DNA of 64,000 nt. Origin: JABMQB01 sp963678235 (lineage in GTDB: Bacteria; Bacteroidota; Bacteroidia; Bacteroidales; Prolixibacteraceae). The stretch is taken from assembly GCA_963678235.1 (NCBI GenBank), contig OY782766.1, positions 4,650,001-4,714,000 on the forward strand. Direction: 5' to 3'. Position numbers and translations under genes: made by a program. Under the pieces are notes generated by a model. The model worked only from the letters and a program-made list of their open reading frames with translations, searched no databases and was not told the DNA's origin. Within the stretch, counting starts at the first letter, position 1, and each line of letters begins with the position of its first letter. Positions 16,457 through 24,761 of this stretch are shown in pieces.

Positions 16457-16876
16457 ATGTTACAGCCGAAAAAAGTAAAATTTAGAAGAGTACAAAAGGG
16501 ACGAATGAAAGGGAATGCCCAAAGAGGCAATCAACTTGCGTTCGGATCTTTTGGGATAAAATCGTTGCAGGAAGCATGGCTTACTGGTCGTCAAATTGAG
16601 GCGGCAAGGGTTGCAGTAACCCGTCACATGCAACGTCAGGGGCAAATATGGATCAGAGTATTTCCCGACAAACCGATTACCAAAAAACCAGCCGAAGTTA
16701 GGATGGGTAAAGGTAAAGGTGCTCCAGAAGCTTTTGTTGCAACAGTTTCACCAGGTAGGATCATTATTGAAGCCGACGGTGTTCCATTTGAATTAGCAAA
16801 AGAAGCATTGCGCTTGGCAGCTCAAAAGTTGCCTATTACTACTAAGTTCGTCGTAAGACGTGATTTTGTTCAATAG
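16457..16876 (+). CDS. rplP: 50S ribosomal protein L16
   Basis: A 139-residue large-subunit protein that helps position A-site tRNA. MLQPKKVKFRRVQKGRMKG at the N-terminus and KPITKKPAEVRMGKGKG in the middle are family signatures; the arginine substrate of the YcfD-type hydroxylase region is intact. It is placed between rpsC and rpmC. Confidence 0.98.
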   Translation: MLQPKKVKFRRVQKGRMKGNAQRGNQLAFGSFGIKSLQEAWLTGRQIEAARVAVTRHMQRQGQIWIRVFPDKPITKKPAEVRMGKGKGAPEAFVATVSPGRIIIEADGVPFELAKEALRLAAQKLPITTKFVVRRDFVQ

Positions 16877-16891
16877 AGAAATAAGTGGATT

Positions 16892-17095
16892 ATGAAAACG
16901 TCTGAAATTAACGAATTGACGAGTAAGGAAATAGTTGAACGACTGATGGAGGAAAGGGAAAACCTAACCCGCCTAAAGTTGAATCATGCTGTTTCTCCTT
17001 TGGAAAACCCAATGAAAATAGTTGAAAGCCGAAGGAATGTAGCGCGAATGGAAACTATACTCCGTAGCAGGGAATTAAATGAAAATCAGAACTAA
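16892..17095 (+). CDS. rpmC: 50S ribosomal protein L29
   Basis: A small two-helix protein near the tunnel exit, 67 residues. MKTSEINELTSKEIVERLME and NPMKIVESRRNVARMETIL match the family. Its end lies 7 bp before the preferred rpsQ start. Confidence 0.96.
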   Translation: MKTSEINELTSKEIVERLMEERENLTRLKLNHAVSPLENPMKIVESRRNVARMETILRSRELNENQN

Positions 17096-17102
17096 TTCAG
17101 CG

Positions 17103-17369
17103 ATGGAAGAGATTAAAGAAAGAAACCTTAGGAAAGAGCGTATTGGCGTGGTTGTTAGCAATAAAATGCTTAAAACAATTGTGGTTGCCGAAAAACGTAA
17201 AGTGAAGCATGCTATATATGGAAAGTTTGTTAACAAAACTACCAAATTTTATGCTCACGACGAATCCAATACATGCAACATTGGCGATACTGTGAGGATT
17301 ATGGAAACACGTCCTCTAAGTAAAAAGAAATGTTGGAGGTTAGTTGAAATTATTGAAAGAGCTAAGTAA
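17103..17369 (+). CDS. rpsQ: 30S ribosomal protein S17
   Basis: An OB-fold 16S rRNA-binding protein. I chose the ATG at 17103 (MEEIKERNLRKERIGVVVSN, 88 residues) over the in-frame ATG at 17079, which lies inside rpmC and would add eight residues unlike the family. KMLKTIVVAEKRKVKHAIYGK and ETRPLSKKKCWRLVEI are conserved blocks. Confidence 0.95.
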   Translation: MEEIKERNLRKERIGVVVSNKMLKTIVVAEKRKVKHAIYGKFVNKTTKFYAHDESNTCNIGDTVRIMETRPLSKKKCWRLVEIIERAK

Positions 17370-17371
17370 TC

Positions 17372-17737
17372 ATGATACAACAAGAATCAAGATGCGTAGT
17401 AGCCGATAATAGTGGCGCAAAAGAAGTATTGTGTATCCGCGTGCTAGGTGGTACAAGGAAACGTTACGCTTCACTTGGCGATACAATTGTGGTTACTGTA
17501 AAAAGTGCGATACCAAGTAGCGATGTAAAAAAAGGAACAGTTTCGAAAGCAATTGTTGTGCGTACAAAAAAGGAAGTACGCCGGAACGATGGTTCTTACA
17601 TTCGTTTCGATGACAATGCAGTAGTTCTTTTAAATACTGCTAACGAAATTCGGGGAACTCGTATTTTCGGGCCTGTAGCCAGGGAATTACGTGATAAGAA
17701 CATGAAGATTATTTCATTGGCACCCGAAGTACTTTAA
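17372..17737 (+). CDS. rplN: 50S ribosomal protein L14
   Basis: A 121-residue protein of the subunit interface; it is the binding site of silencing factor RsfS in other bacteria. MIQQESRCVVADNSGAKEV, RRNDGSYIRFDDNAVVL and TRIFGPVARELR are diagnostic. It opens the spc gene set 2 bp after rpsQ. Confidence 0.98.
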   Translation: MIQQESRCVVADNSGAKEVLCIRVLGGTRKRYASLGDTIVVTVKSAIPSSDVKKGTVSKAIVVRTKKEVRRNDGSYIRFDDNAVVLLNTANEIRGTRIFGPVARELRDKNMKIISLAPEVL

Positions 17738-17755
17738 CCAGTAAAAAGCTGAAAA

Positions 17756-18079
17756 ATGCAGAAAAAATTACACATAAAAAAAGGCGATAACGTGGTGGTA
17801 ATTGCTGGTAATGACAAAGGCCAAAAAGGGCGTGTTTTGGAAGTTATCCGTAAAACCAACAGGGCAATTGTTGAAGGTGTGAATATGATTAAAAAACATA
17901 CGAAACCAAATGCAGAAAACCCACAAGGCGGTATTGTTAATAAGGAAGCACCAATCCATATCTCTAACCTAATGATTGCTGACCCTAAATCAGGCGAAGC
18001 TACCAAAATTGGCAGAAGGTTAGATGCAAATGGAAAATTAGTGCGCTATTCTAAAAAATCTGAAGAGGAGATTAAGTAA
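17756..18079 (+). CDS. rplX: 50S ribosomal protein L24
   Basis: A 107-residue KOW-domain assembly initiator of the large subunit. HIKKGDNVVVIAGNDKGQKG is the KOW motif, and GVNMIKKHTKPNAENPQGGI follows. Its stop shares a base with the rplE start (TAATG), so the two are translationally coupled. Confidence 0.97.
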   Translation: MQKKLHIKKGDNVVVIAGNDKGQKGRVLEVIRKTNRAIVEGVNMIKKHTKPNAENPQGGIVNKEAPIHISNLMIADPKSGEATKIGRRLDANGKLVRYSKKSEEEIK

Positions 18080-18636
18080 TGGCATACGAACCAACTCTTA
18101 AAAAGAGATATAAAGACGAAATCGTACCTGCACTCGTAAAAGAGTTCAATTACTCAAGCGTTATGCAAGTACCTAAATTAGAGAAAATTATTATCAACCA
18201 GGGTGTTGGAGCAGCAATCGCCGATAAAAAAATTATCGAAGTTGCAACAGAAGAAATTACTTCTATTGCAGGACAAAAAGCTGTGCAAACCGTGTCGAAA
18301 AAAGACATCTCTAATTTTAAGCTGAGAAAAAAGATGCCTATTGGTGTTCGCGTTACTTTACGTCGCGAGCGTATGTATGAATTTCTTGAGCGTTTAATTT
18401 CTGTAGCACTGCCACGTATTCGTGACTTCCAGGGCATAGAAAGTAAAATGGATGGAAATGGAAACTACACATTAGGTGTTCCAGAGCAAATAATTTTCCC
18501 GGAAATTATGATTGATAAGGTAAATAAAATGAACGGTATGAACGTAACTTTTGTTACCTCAGCCGGTACCGACGAAGAAGGTTTTGCCTTATTAAAAGAA
18601 ATGGGATTGCCATTTAAAAACATTAAAAAGAACTAA
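18079..18636 (+). CDS. rplE: 50S ribosomal protein L5
   Basis: A 185-residue 5S rRNA-binding protein. KLEKIIINQGVGAA, ISNFKLRKKMPIGVRVTLR and MNVTFVTSAGTDEEGFALL are conserved. It overlaps the rplX stop by one base; a purine-rich GAGGAG lies shortly upstream, within rplX. Confidence 0.97.
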   Translation: MAYEPTLKKRYKDEIVPALVKEFNYSSVMQVPKLEKIIINQGVGAAIADKKIIEVATEEITSIAGQKAVQTVSKKDISNFKLRKKMPIGVRVTLRRERMYEFLERLISVALPRIRDFQGIESKMDGNGNYTLGVPEQIIFPEIMIDKVNKMNGMNVTFVTSAGTDEEGFALLKEMGLPFKNIKKN

Positions 18637-18638
18637 GC

Positions 18639-18908
18639 ATGGCTAAAGAATCAATGAAAGCTCGCGAAGTGAAACGCGCAAAATTAGTTGAAAAATATGC
18701 CGCTAAAAGAGCACAGTTAAAAGCCGAAGGTGATTGGGAAGGTTTGCAAAAACTTCCTAAAAATTCTTCCAAAGTACGTTTGCACAACAGGTGTAAACTT
18801 ACCGGAAGGCCTAAAGGTTATATGCGCCAATTTGGTATTAGCAGGATTAATTTTCGTGAGATGGCTTCAAATGGTTTGATCCCAGGAGTTAAAAAAGCAA
18901 GTTGGTAA
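18639..18908 (+). CDS. rpsN: 30S ribosomal protein S14, zinc-independent form
   Basis: An 89-residue protein of the 30S head. The C-terminal half carries RLHNRCKLTGRPKGYMRQFG and ISRINFREMASNGLIPGVKKASW. The CxxC zinc pairs of the short S14 form are absent (only a single Cys), so this is the longer, zinc-free type. Confidence 0.97.
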   Translation: MAKESMKAREVKRAKLVEKYAAKRAQLKAEGDWEGLQKLPKNSSKVRLHNRCKLTGRPKGYMRQFGISRINFREMASNGLIPGVKKASW

Positions 18909-18927
18909 ATTCTATAAATATTGAGAA

Positions 18928-19335
18928 ATGAGCAAGATAACAGATCCAATAGCAGATTATTTAACACGCCTTCGTAATGCAATTCATGCAAAACACAAGG
19001 TGGTTGATATTCCTGCCTCAAATTTAAAAAAGGAAATTACCAAACTTCTGAAAGAAAAAGGATATATCCTTAACTACAAATTTGAGGATGATGTAAATTT
19101 TCAGGGCAACATTAAAATTGCTTTGAAATACCATCCTGAGACGAAAGTGAATGCAATTAAAAAATTAGAACGTATCAGTAAACCAGGTTTACGCCAATAC
19201 TGTGATGCTACCTCTATTCCAAGAGTACTAAACGGTTTAGGTATTGCCATAATTTCTACATCTCATGGCGTTATTTCCGATAAGGAAGCACGTAATTTAA
19301 ATGTAGGTGGTGAAGTACTGTGCCACGTTTATTAA
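18928..19335 (+). CDS. rpsH: 30S ribosomal protein S8
   Basis: A 135-residue central-domain 16S rRNA-binding protein. TDPIADYLTRLRNA at the N-terminus and IISTSHGVISDKEARNLNVG, then GEVLCHVY at the C-terminus, are the family blocks. In E. coli S8 represses the spc operon at rplE; no comparable site was identified here. Confidence 0.97.
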   Translation: MSKITDPIADYLTRLRNAIHAKHKVVDIPASNLKKEITKLLKEKGYILNYKFEDDVNFQGNIKIALKYHPETKVNAIKKLERISKPGLRQYCDATSIPRVLNGLGIAIISTSHGVISDKEARNLNVGGEVLCHVY

Positions 19336-19337
19336 TT

Positions 19338-19343
19338 AGGAGG
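19338..19343 (+). promoter_or_regulatory. Canonical Shine-Dalgarno sequence before rplF
   Basis: AGGAGG ends 7 bp before the rplF ATG. This stands out because nearly all other genes in the operon lack such a motif, as expected for Bacteroidota, where the anti-Shine-Dalgarno end of 16S rRNA is largely occluded. Confidence 0.6.
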
Positions 19344-19350
19344 ATAAACT

Positions 19351-19908
19351 ATGTCAAGGATAGGTAAATTACCCGTATCAATACCCGCCGGGGTCGATTT
19401 TAAGGTGAGCGACGAAAATGTCGTGACCGTAAAAGGGCCTCTTGGCGAGTTAACACAGAAAGTTGACGAGTCTATCGAACTGTCGGTAGAAGATAATACA
19501 ATTAGTTTTAAAAGAGCTAATGACCAAAAGCAAACAAGGGCTATGCACGGTTTATATCGTTCATTGGTGAACAACATGGTAATTGGGGTTTCACAAGGGT
19601 ACGAAATTAAACTGGAGCTGGTAGGAGTTGGTTACAGGGCTGAAGTAATGCCTAATAACGTGCTCGACCTATCTTTAGGTTTTGCTCACCATACCTTTGT
19701 TCAGCTTCCACCAGAAGTTAACGTTGAAGCAGTTTCTGATAAACGTGCAAACCCAATTGTAACACTTAAATGTTGTGATAAACAATTGATTGGACAGGTA
19801 GCGGCAAAAATAAGGTCGTTGCGTAAACCTGAACCATACAAAGGAAAAGGTATTAAGTTTGTTGGCGAAGTTCTAAGGCGTAAAGCTGGTAAATCGGCTG
19901 CTAAATAA
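19351..19908 (+). CDS. rplF: 50S ribosomal protein L6
   Basis: A 185-residue large-subunit protein near the factor-binding site. MSRIGKLPVSIPAGVDFKVS and LVGVGYRAE are conserved, and KPEPYKGKGIKFVGEVLRRKAGKSA closes the protein. Unlike its neighbours it has a strong AGGAGG ahead of its start. Confidence 0.98.
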   Translation: MSRIGKLPVSIPAGVDFKVSDENVVTVKGPLGELTQKVDESIELSVEDNTISFKRANDQKQTRAMHGLYRSLVNNMVIGVSQGYEIKLELVGVGYRAEVMPNNVLDLSLGFAHHTFVQLPPEVNVEAVSDKRANPIVTLKCCDKQLIGQVAAKIRSLRKPEPYKGKGIKFVGEVLRRKAGKSAAK

Positions 19909-19923
19909 TAAAGGAAAATTATT

Positions 19924-20280
19924 ATGGCATTAACGAAACAAGAAAGAAGAAATAGGATAAAAAGCCGCATTCGTACGATTGTGTCTGGTACTTCTGAGCG
20001 CCCACGTTTAAGCGTTTTTAGAAGCAACAAACAAATATCTGTGCAAATTATTGACGATATGGCTGGTAAAACACTTTTAGCCGTATCATCATTAGAAAAA
20101 GAAATTGCGGAGAAAGAAGGTACAAAATCAGATAAAGCAAAAATGGTTGGTAAATTAGCAGCCGAAAAAGCTTTAGCTGCCGGAATAACCTCTGTTGTTT
20201 TCGACAGAAATGGTTATTTATACCACGGAAGAGTTAAACAATTAGCTGACGCTGCCCGCGAAGGTGGCCTTAAAATTTAA
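19924..20280 (+). CDS. rplR: 50S ribosomal protein L18
   Basis: A 118-residue 5S rRNA-binding protein. RNRIKSRIRTIVSGTSERPRL and VFRSNKQISVQIIDD are followed by the C-terminal VFDRNGYLYHGRVKQLADAAREGGL. It is placed between rplF and rpsE. Confidence 0.97.
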   Translation: MALTKQERRNRIKSRIRTIVSGTSERPRLSVFRSNKQISVQIIDDMAGKTLLAVSSLEKEIAEKEGTKSDKAKMVGKLAAEKALAAGITSVVFDRNGYLYHGRVKQLADAAREGGLKI

Positions 20281-20285
20281 ACACT

Positions 20286-20801
20286 ATGTCAGTAAATATT
20301 AATAGAGTAAGAACCAGCGATCTGGAATTAAAAGACAGATTGGTAGCCATTAACCGCGTTACTAAAGTTACCAAAGGTGGACGTACGTTCAGCTTTTCAG
20401 CAATTGTTGTTGTTGGTAACGAAGATGGTATTGTTGGTTGGGGGCTTGGAAAAGCTAGCGAAGTAACTACTGCCATTTCAAAAGGTGTTGATGCAGCTAA
20501 AAAGAATTTGGTGAAAATTCCGGTTATCAACGGAACAATACCTCACGAACAAGTTGCAAAATTTGGAGGTGCCAACGTATTGTTGAAACCAGCATCATCA
20601 GGTACCGGGGTAAAAGCCGGTGGTGCGATGCGTGCTGTGTTAGAGAGCGTTGGAGTTCACGATATCTTGGCGAAATCTAAAGGATCGTCAAACCCTCACA
20701 ACCTGGTAAAAGCAACAATGCTTGCACTAACCGAGTTGAGGGATGCGTACACTGTATCTCAGAATCGTGGTGTTTCATTACAGAAAGTATTTAAAGGATA
20801 A
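20286..20801 (+). CDS. rpsE: 30S ribosomal protein S5
   Basis: A 171-residue protein with an N-terminal double-stranded RNA-binding-like domain. LKDRLVAINRVTKVTKGGRTFSFSAIVVVG and the spectinomycin-loop region are typical, followed by GTGVKAGGAMRAVLESVGV and GSSNPHNLVKAT. Confidence 0.98.
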   Translation: MSVNINRVRTSDLELKDRLVAINRVTKVTKGGRTFSFSAIVVVGNEDGIVGWGLGKASEVTTAISKGVDAAKKNLVKIPVINGTIPHEQVAKFGGANVLLKPASSGTGVKAGGAMRAVLESVGVHDILAKSKGSSNPHNLVKATMLALTELRDAYTVSQNRGVSLQKVFKG

Positions 20802-20807
20802 AGAATC

Positions 20808-20990
20808 ATGGCGAAACTAAAAGTTACATTGGTAAAAAGTGGCATTGGCTCAACCAAAAGCCAAAAAGCTACGCTCGCTTCACTTGGTTTACGTAAATTA
20901 AACCAAACTGTGGAACATAACAACTCACCTGAAATCATCGGTATGGTGAAAAAGATGAGTCATTTGTTAAAGGTAGAAGAAGTAAAATAA
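20808..20990 (+). CDS. rpmD: 50S ribosomal protein L30
   Basis: A 60-residue protein with a ferredoxin-like fold. KVTLVKSGIGSTKSQKATLA and LGLRKLNQTVEHNNSPEI are family patterns. It lies between rpsE and rplO, the usual place. Confidence 0.96.
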   Translation: MAKLKVTLVKSGIGSTKSQKATLASLGLRKLNQTVEHNNSPEIIGMVKKMSHLLKVEEVK

Positions 20991-21010
20991 ATTGAAATAT
21001 CTCTGAAATT

Positions 21011-21457
21011 ATGAATTTAAGTAACTTAAAACCTGCTGAAGGATCAACTAAAACAAAAAAGAGAATTGGTCGAGGACAAGGTTCAGGACGAGGAGGTACT
21101 TCAACAAGAGGACATAAAGGTCAAAAATCAAGATCTGGTTATTCAAGAAAAATCGGTTTTGAAGGAGGTCAAATGCCTTTACAACGTGTTGTACCAAAAT
21201 TTGGATTTAAGAATATTAACAGGGTGGAATACAAAGCTGTTAACTTAGATTCATTACAATATATCGCTGAAAAGAAAAAATTAACCACGATTGACCAAAT
21301 TGTTTTGGTGGATGCTGGAATGGCTTCAAAAAGCGATAAAATAAAAATTCTTGGCGGTGGCGAATTAACCACAAAACTTACTGTAAAAGCGCATGCTTTT
21401 TCAAAAAGTGCCATTGAAGCAATTGAAAAATTAGAAGGAACAACTGAAATACTGTAA
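21011..21457 (+). CDS. rplO: 50S ribosomal protein L15
   Basis: A 148-residue late-assembly large-subunit protein. The N-terminal glycine/arginine-rich arm (KRIGRGQGSGRGGTSTRGHK) and GFEGGQMPLQRVVPKFGF are diagnostic. The gene ends 6 bp before secY. Confidence 0.98.
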   Translation: MNLSNLKPAEGSTKTKKRIGRGQGSGRGGTSTRGHKGQKSRSGYSRKIGFEGGQMPLQRVVPKFGFKNINRVEYKAVNLDSLQYIAEKKKLTTIDQIVLVDAGMASKSDKIKILGGGELTTKLTVKAHAFSKSAIEAIEKLEGTTEIL

Positions 21458-21463
21458 ACTGTA

Positions 21464-22798
21464 ATGAAACGATTTATAGAAACTCTAAAGAATATTTACA
21501 AAATTGAAGACCTACGGTCTCGTATCGGAACAACATTGTTATTATTGTTAATTTACCGGTTAGGATCGTTTGTGTCGCTTCCAGGGATTGATCCAGCTCA
21601 GTTAGGGGCTTTGCAAGACCAAACCTCTGATGGTTTGCTTGGATTAATTAATATGTTCTCTGGGGGCGCATTTTCAAAAGCTTCTATTTTTGCTTTAGGG
21701 ATTATGCCTTATATCACTGCCTCTATTGTGATCCAATTACTCGGAATTGCAGTACCCTACTTCCAGAGGTTGCAGAAAGAGGGTGAGTCAGGACGAAGGA
21801 AGATTAATCAAATTACCCGTTATTTAACGGTAATTATACTAATTCCACAGGCATCAGCTTATTTGACAAATCTTCATTATCAGTTACCGGATTCGGCGTT
21901 TGCTATGAGTGGTGCACTGTTCACCGTGCCATCATTAATAATTTTAACTGCCGGGTCAATGTTTGTATTATGGTTAGGCGAAAGAATTACCGATAAAGGT
22001 ATTGGTAATGGTATTTCATTAATAATCATGATCGGTATTATTGCTCGTTTGCCTCTATCGGTTGTTCAGGAATTTGGTTCCAGGATTAGCCAGCAGGGAG
22101 GTGGACTTGTATTGTTCCTTGTTGAGTTTGTTATCCTATTTATTGTGTTTATGGCATCCATCCTATTGGTTCAGGGAACCAGAAGGATTCCGGTGCAATA
22201 CGCAAAACGGATTGTTGGTAACAAACAATATGGTGGTGTGCGTCAGTACATCCCACTAAAAGTGAACGCTGCAGGTGTTATGCCTATCATATTTGCCCAG
22301 GCAATTATGATGGTGCCTATCACTATTGTAGGAGTTGCCAATTCGGAAAGTATGCGTGGTGTTGCGGCTGCATTATCAGATATCACCGGCTTTTGGTATA
22401 ACTTCTTACAGTTTACATTGGTAGTTGCATTTACGTATTTTTATACAGCAATTACCGTAAATCCTACTCAAATGGCAGAGGATATGAAGAAAAATGGAGG
22501 TTTTATCCCAGGTGTAAAACCTGGAAAACGTACCGTTGAATTTCTGGATACCGTAATGTCAAGAATAACTTTACCGGGATCAATTTTCCTAGGTTTGGTT
22601 ACAATTCTTCCGGCATTTGCCATGATGATTGGAATTAACCAATCTTTCGCCTATTTTTATGGTGGAACTTCATTGTTGATTCTTGTTGGGGTAGTTTTAG
22701 ATACGTTGCAGCAAATTGAAAGCCACTTGTTGATGCGCCATTACGACGGACTGATGAAATCAGGAAGGATTAAAGGACGCCCAGGAGGTGGAATGTAA
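21464..22798 (+). CDS. secY: Protein translocase subunit SecY
   Basis: The channel-forming inner-membrane subunit of the Sec translocon, 444 residues with about ten membrane segments. SLPGIDPAQL, FSGGAFSKASIFALGIMPYI and YFQRLQKEGESGRRKI are conserved; PVQYAKRIVG lies in the cytosolic loop that contacts the ribosome and SecA. It sits between rplO and map; adk, which intervenes in many other phyla, is absent. Confidence 0.98.
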   Translation: MKRFIETLKNIYKIEDLRSRIGTTLLLLLIYRLGSFVSLPGIDPAQLGALQDQTSDGLLGLINMFSGGAFSKASIFALGIMPYITASIVIQLLGIAVPYFQRLQKEGESGRRKINQITRYLTVIILIPQASAYLTNLHYQLPDSAFAMSGALFTVPSLIILTAGSMFVLWLGERITDKGIGNGISLIIMIGIIARLPLSVVQEFGSRISQQGGGLVLFLVEFVILFIVFMASILLVQGTRRIPVQYAKRIVGNKQYGGVRQYIPLKVNAAGVMPIIFAQAIMMVPITIVGVANSESMRGVAAALSDITGFWYNFLQFTLVVAFTYFYTAITVNPTQMAEDMKKNGGFIPGVKPGKRTVEFLDTVMSRITLPGSIFLGLVTILPAFAMMIGINQSFAYFYGGTSLLILVGVVLDTLQQIESHLLMRHYDGLMKSGRIKGRPGGGM

Positions 22799-22806
22799 TA
22801 CTGGCT

Positions 22807-23610
22807 ATGATCTACCTTAAAACAAAGGCAGAGATTAACCAAATAAGGAGAAGTTGTTTACTGGTAAGTAAAACACTGGCACGGGTTGCCGAAATCATTC
22901 AGCCAGGTATAACCACACTTGAGTTAGACCAAATTGCTGAAACGTTCATTCGAAATAATGATGCTGTTCCTGCATTTAAAGGCTACCACGGATTTCCAAA
23001 TACGCTTTGTATTTCGGTTAACGATGTGGTCGTTCACGGTATTCCATCCGAATATAAAATTGAGGATGGGGATATTGTTTCAGTCGATTGCGGAGTTCAA
23101 CAGAACGGTTACTTTGGGGATGCATGTTATACTTTTTTAATCGGAAATGTTAACGAAGAAAAAAAGGGTTTATGCAAAATTACAAAGGAAGCGTTATACA
23201 AAGGAATTGAAAAAGCAGTTGAAGGAAATAAACTGGGAGCAATTGGAAATGCAGTACAAAAACATGCAGAAAAAAACGGTTATTCTGTTGTTCGCGAGAT
23301 GGTTGGCCACGGTATCGGAAAGGATCTTCACGAAGAACCTGAAGTACGAAATTATGGAAAATCATGGAGAGGGGCGAGGTTAACCGAAGGCATGGTGTTG
23401 GCAATTGAACCAATGATAAACGCAGGAAAGAGAAATATTTACCAGCTAAACGATGGTTGGACCATTAAAACCGAAGATGGTAAACCTTCTGCCCACTACG
23501 AGCATACAGTTGTTGTAGGTTTCGAAAAAGCAGATGTTTTATCGAATTTTGAATTAGTTGAGAAACAAGTAAATAAAAATAATTATTTATGGCAAAACAG
23601 CCTTCAATAG
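22807..23610 (+). CDS. map: Methionine aminopeptidase, type I
   Basis: Removes the initiator methionine from nascent proteins. It has 267 residues. All five metal ligands are recognisable: Asp in VSVDCGV, Asp in YFGDACYTF, His in MVGHGIG, Glu in AIEPM and Glu in YEHTVVV. It is cotranscribed with secY, and its last 22 bp overlap the start of infA. Confidence 0.97.
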   Translation: MIYLKTKAEINQIRRSCLLVSKTLARVAEIIQPGITTLELDQIAETFIRNNDAVPAFKGYHGFPNTLCISVNDVVVHGIPSEYKIEDGDIVSVDCGVQQNGYFGDACYTFLIGNVNEEKKGLCKITKEALYKGIEKAVEGNKLGAIGNAVQKHAEKNGYSVVREMVGHGIGKDLHEEPEVRNYGKSWRGARLTEGMVLAIEPMINAGKRNIYQLNDGWTIKTEDGKPSAHYEHTVVVGFEKADVLSNFELVEKQVNKNNYLWQNSLQ

Positions 23611-23810
23611 AACAAGACGGACGGATAATAGAATCACTATCCAACGCGATGTTCCGTGTAGAATTAGAAAACGGGCATATTATTACTGCCCATATTTCAG
23701 GTAAAATGCGTATGCATTATATAAAAATTCTACCAGGCGATAAGGTTAAAGTGGAAATGTCTCCTTATGATTTAACAAAAGGTAGAATAACGTTTAGATA
23801 TAAAAATTAA
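23589..23810 (+). CDS. infA: Translation initiation factor IF-1
   Basis: A 73-residue OB-fold factor that occupies the ribosomal A site during initiation. MAKQPSIEQDGRIIESLSNA and MFRVELENGHIITAHISGK match the family exactly at the start, which supports the ATG inside the map 3' end, giving a 22-bp overlap. The end is RITFRYKN. Confidence 0.97.
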   Translation: MAKQPSIEQDGRIIESLSNAMFRVELENGHIITAHISGKMRMHYIKILPGDKVKVEMSPYDLTKGRITFRYKN

Positions 23811-23822
23811 AGAGCTTTTGCA

Positions 23823-23939
23823 ATGAAAACTCGTGTGTCTGTTAAAAAAAGAAGTTCCGACTGCAAGATAGTACGCAGAAAAGGGCGTTTGTACGTGATT
23901 AATAAAAAGAATCCGAAATTTAAACAACGTCAGGGATAA
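23823..23939 (+). CDS. rpmJ: 50S ribosomal protein L36, zinc-ligand-poor form
   Basis: A 38-residue protein translated directly from 23823: MKTRVSVKKRSSDCKIVRRK, then GRLYVINKKNPKFKQRQG. Position and the C-terminal KNPKFKQRQG identify it. Of the usual zinc ribbon only one Cys remains (SSDC); the other ligands are Ser, Asn and Phe, so it should not bind zinc, as is common in this phylum. It lies between infA and rpsM. Confidence 0.96.
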   Translation: MKTRVSVKKRSSDCKIVRRKGRLYVINKKNPKFKQRQG

Positions 23940-23964
23940 TCATTAACTTGAAAAAAAATTATTT

Positions 23965-24342
23965 ATGGCTCGTATAGTAGGTGTCGATATTCCTAATAAC
24001 AAAAGGGGCGAAATAGCCCTTACATATATTTATGGCATTGGCCGGAGCAGGGCAAATACAATCCTTGAAGAAGCTGGTGTTGATAAAGATCTTAAAGTTT
24101 CAGAATGGAACGATGATCAGTTTGCTAGTGTACGTCGTGTAATTGGCGACAATTTTAAAGTTGAAGGTGAACTTCGTTCCGAAATTCAATTGAATATTAA
24201 ACGGTTGATGGATATTGGTAGTTACCGTGGAATTCGTCATCGTATTGGCTTACCTGTTCGCGGACAAAGCACAAAAAACAATGCCCGTACAAGAAAAGGT
24301 AAAAAGAAAACTGTTGCTAATAAGAAAAAAGCCACTAAATAA
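23965..24342 (+). CDS. rpsM: 30S ribosomal protein S13
   Basis: A 125-residue 30S head protein contacting tRNA and L5. MARIVGVDIPNNKRGEIALT and YRGIRHRIGLPVRGQSTKNN, then ARTRKGKKKTVANKKK, are conserved. It opens the alpha gene set. Confidence 0.98.
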   Translation: MARIVGVDIPNNKRGEIALTYIYGIGRSRANTILEEAGVDKDLKVSEWNDDQFASVRRVIGDNFKVEGELRSEIQLNIKRLMDIGSYRGIRHRIGLPVRGQSTKNNARTRKGKKKTVANKKKATK

Positions 24343-24354
24343 GGGATTTGAATT

Positions 24355-24744
24355 ATGGCAAAGAAAACTACATCAAGTAAAAAAAGGGTGGTTGTTGTTG
24401 AAGCAACCGGACAAGCTCACATACACTCTTCATTCAATAATATTATCATAACACTTGCTAATATGAACGGTGAAGTAATCTCTTGGTCATCTGCCGGGAA
24501 AAAAGGTTTCCGCGGATCTAAAAAGAATACACCTTATGCTGCGCAGGTGGCATCCGAAGAATGTGCAAAAACTGCATACGATTTGGGGCTTCGTAAAGTA
24601 AAGGTTTACGTTAAAGGACCTGGTAACGGACGCGAATCTGCTATTAGGGCTTTAAATACAATTGGTATTCAGGTTACTGAAATTATTGATGTAACTCCTC
24701 TACCACACAATGGTTGTAGGCCACCTAAAAGAAGACGTGTATAA
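24355..24744 (+). CDS. rpsK: 30S ribosomal protein S11
   Basis: A 129-residue platform protein. GQAHIHSSFNNIIITLAN, GFRGSKKNTPYAAQVA and the C-terminal DVTPLPHNGCRPPKRRRV are diagnostic. It is placed between rpsM and rpsD. Confidence 0.98.
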   Translation: MAKKTTSSKKRVVVVEATGQAHIHSSFNNIIITLANMNGEVISWSSAGKKGFRGSKKNTPYAAQVASEECAKTAYDLGLRKVKVYVKGPGNGRESAIRALNTIGIQVTEIIDVTPLPHNGCRPPKRRRV

Positions 24745-24761
24745 TTTTTAAAATTAAGGTA

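Noticed and set aside
23823..23939. Loss of zinc ligands in L36 as a damaged gene
   Set aside because: The zinc-free form is common in this phylum and the protein is otherwise full length.
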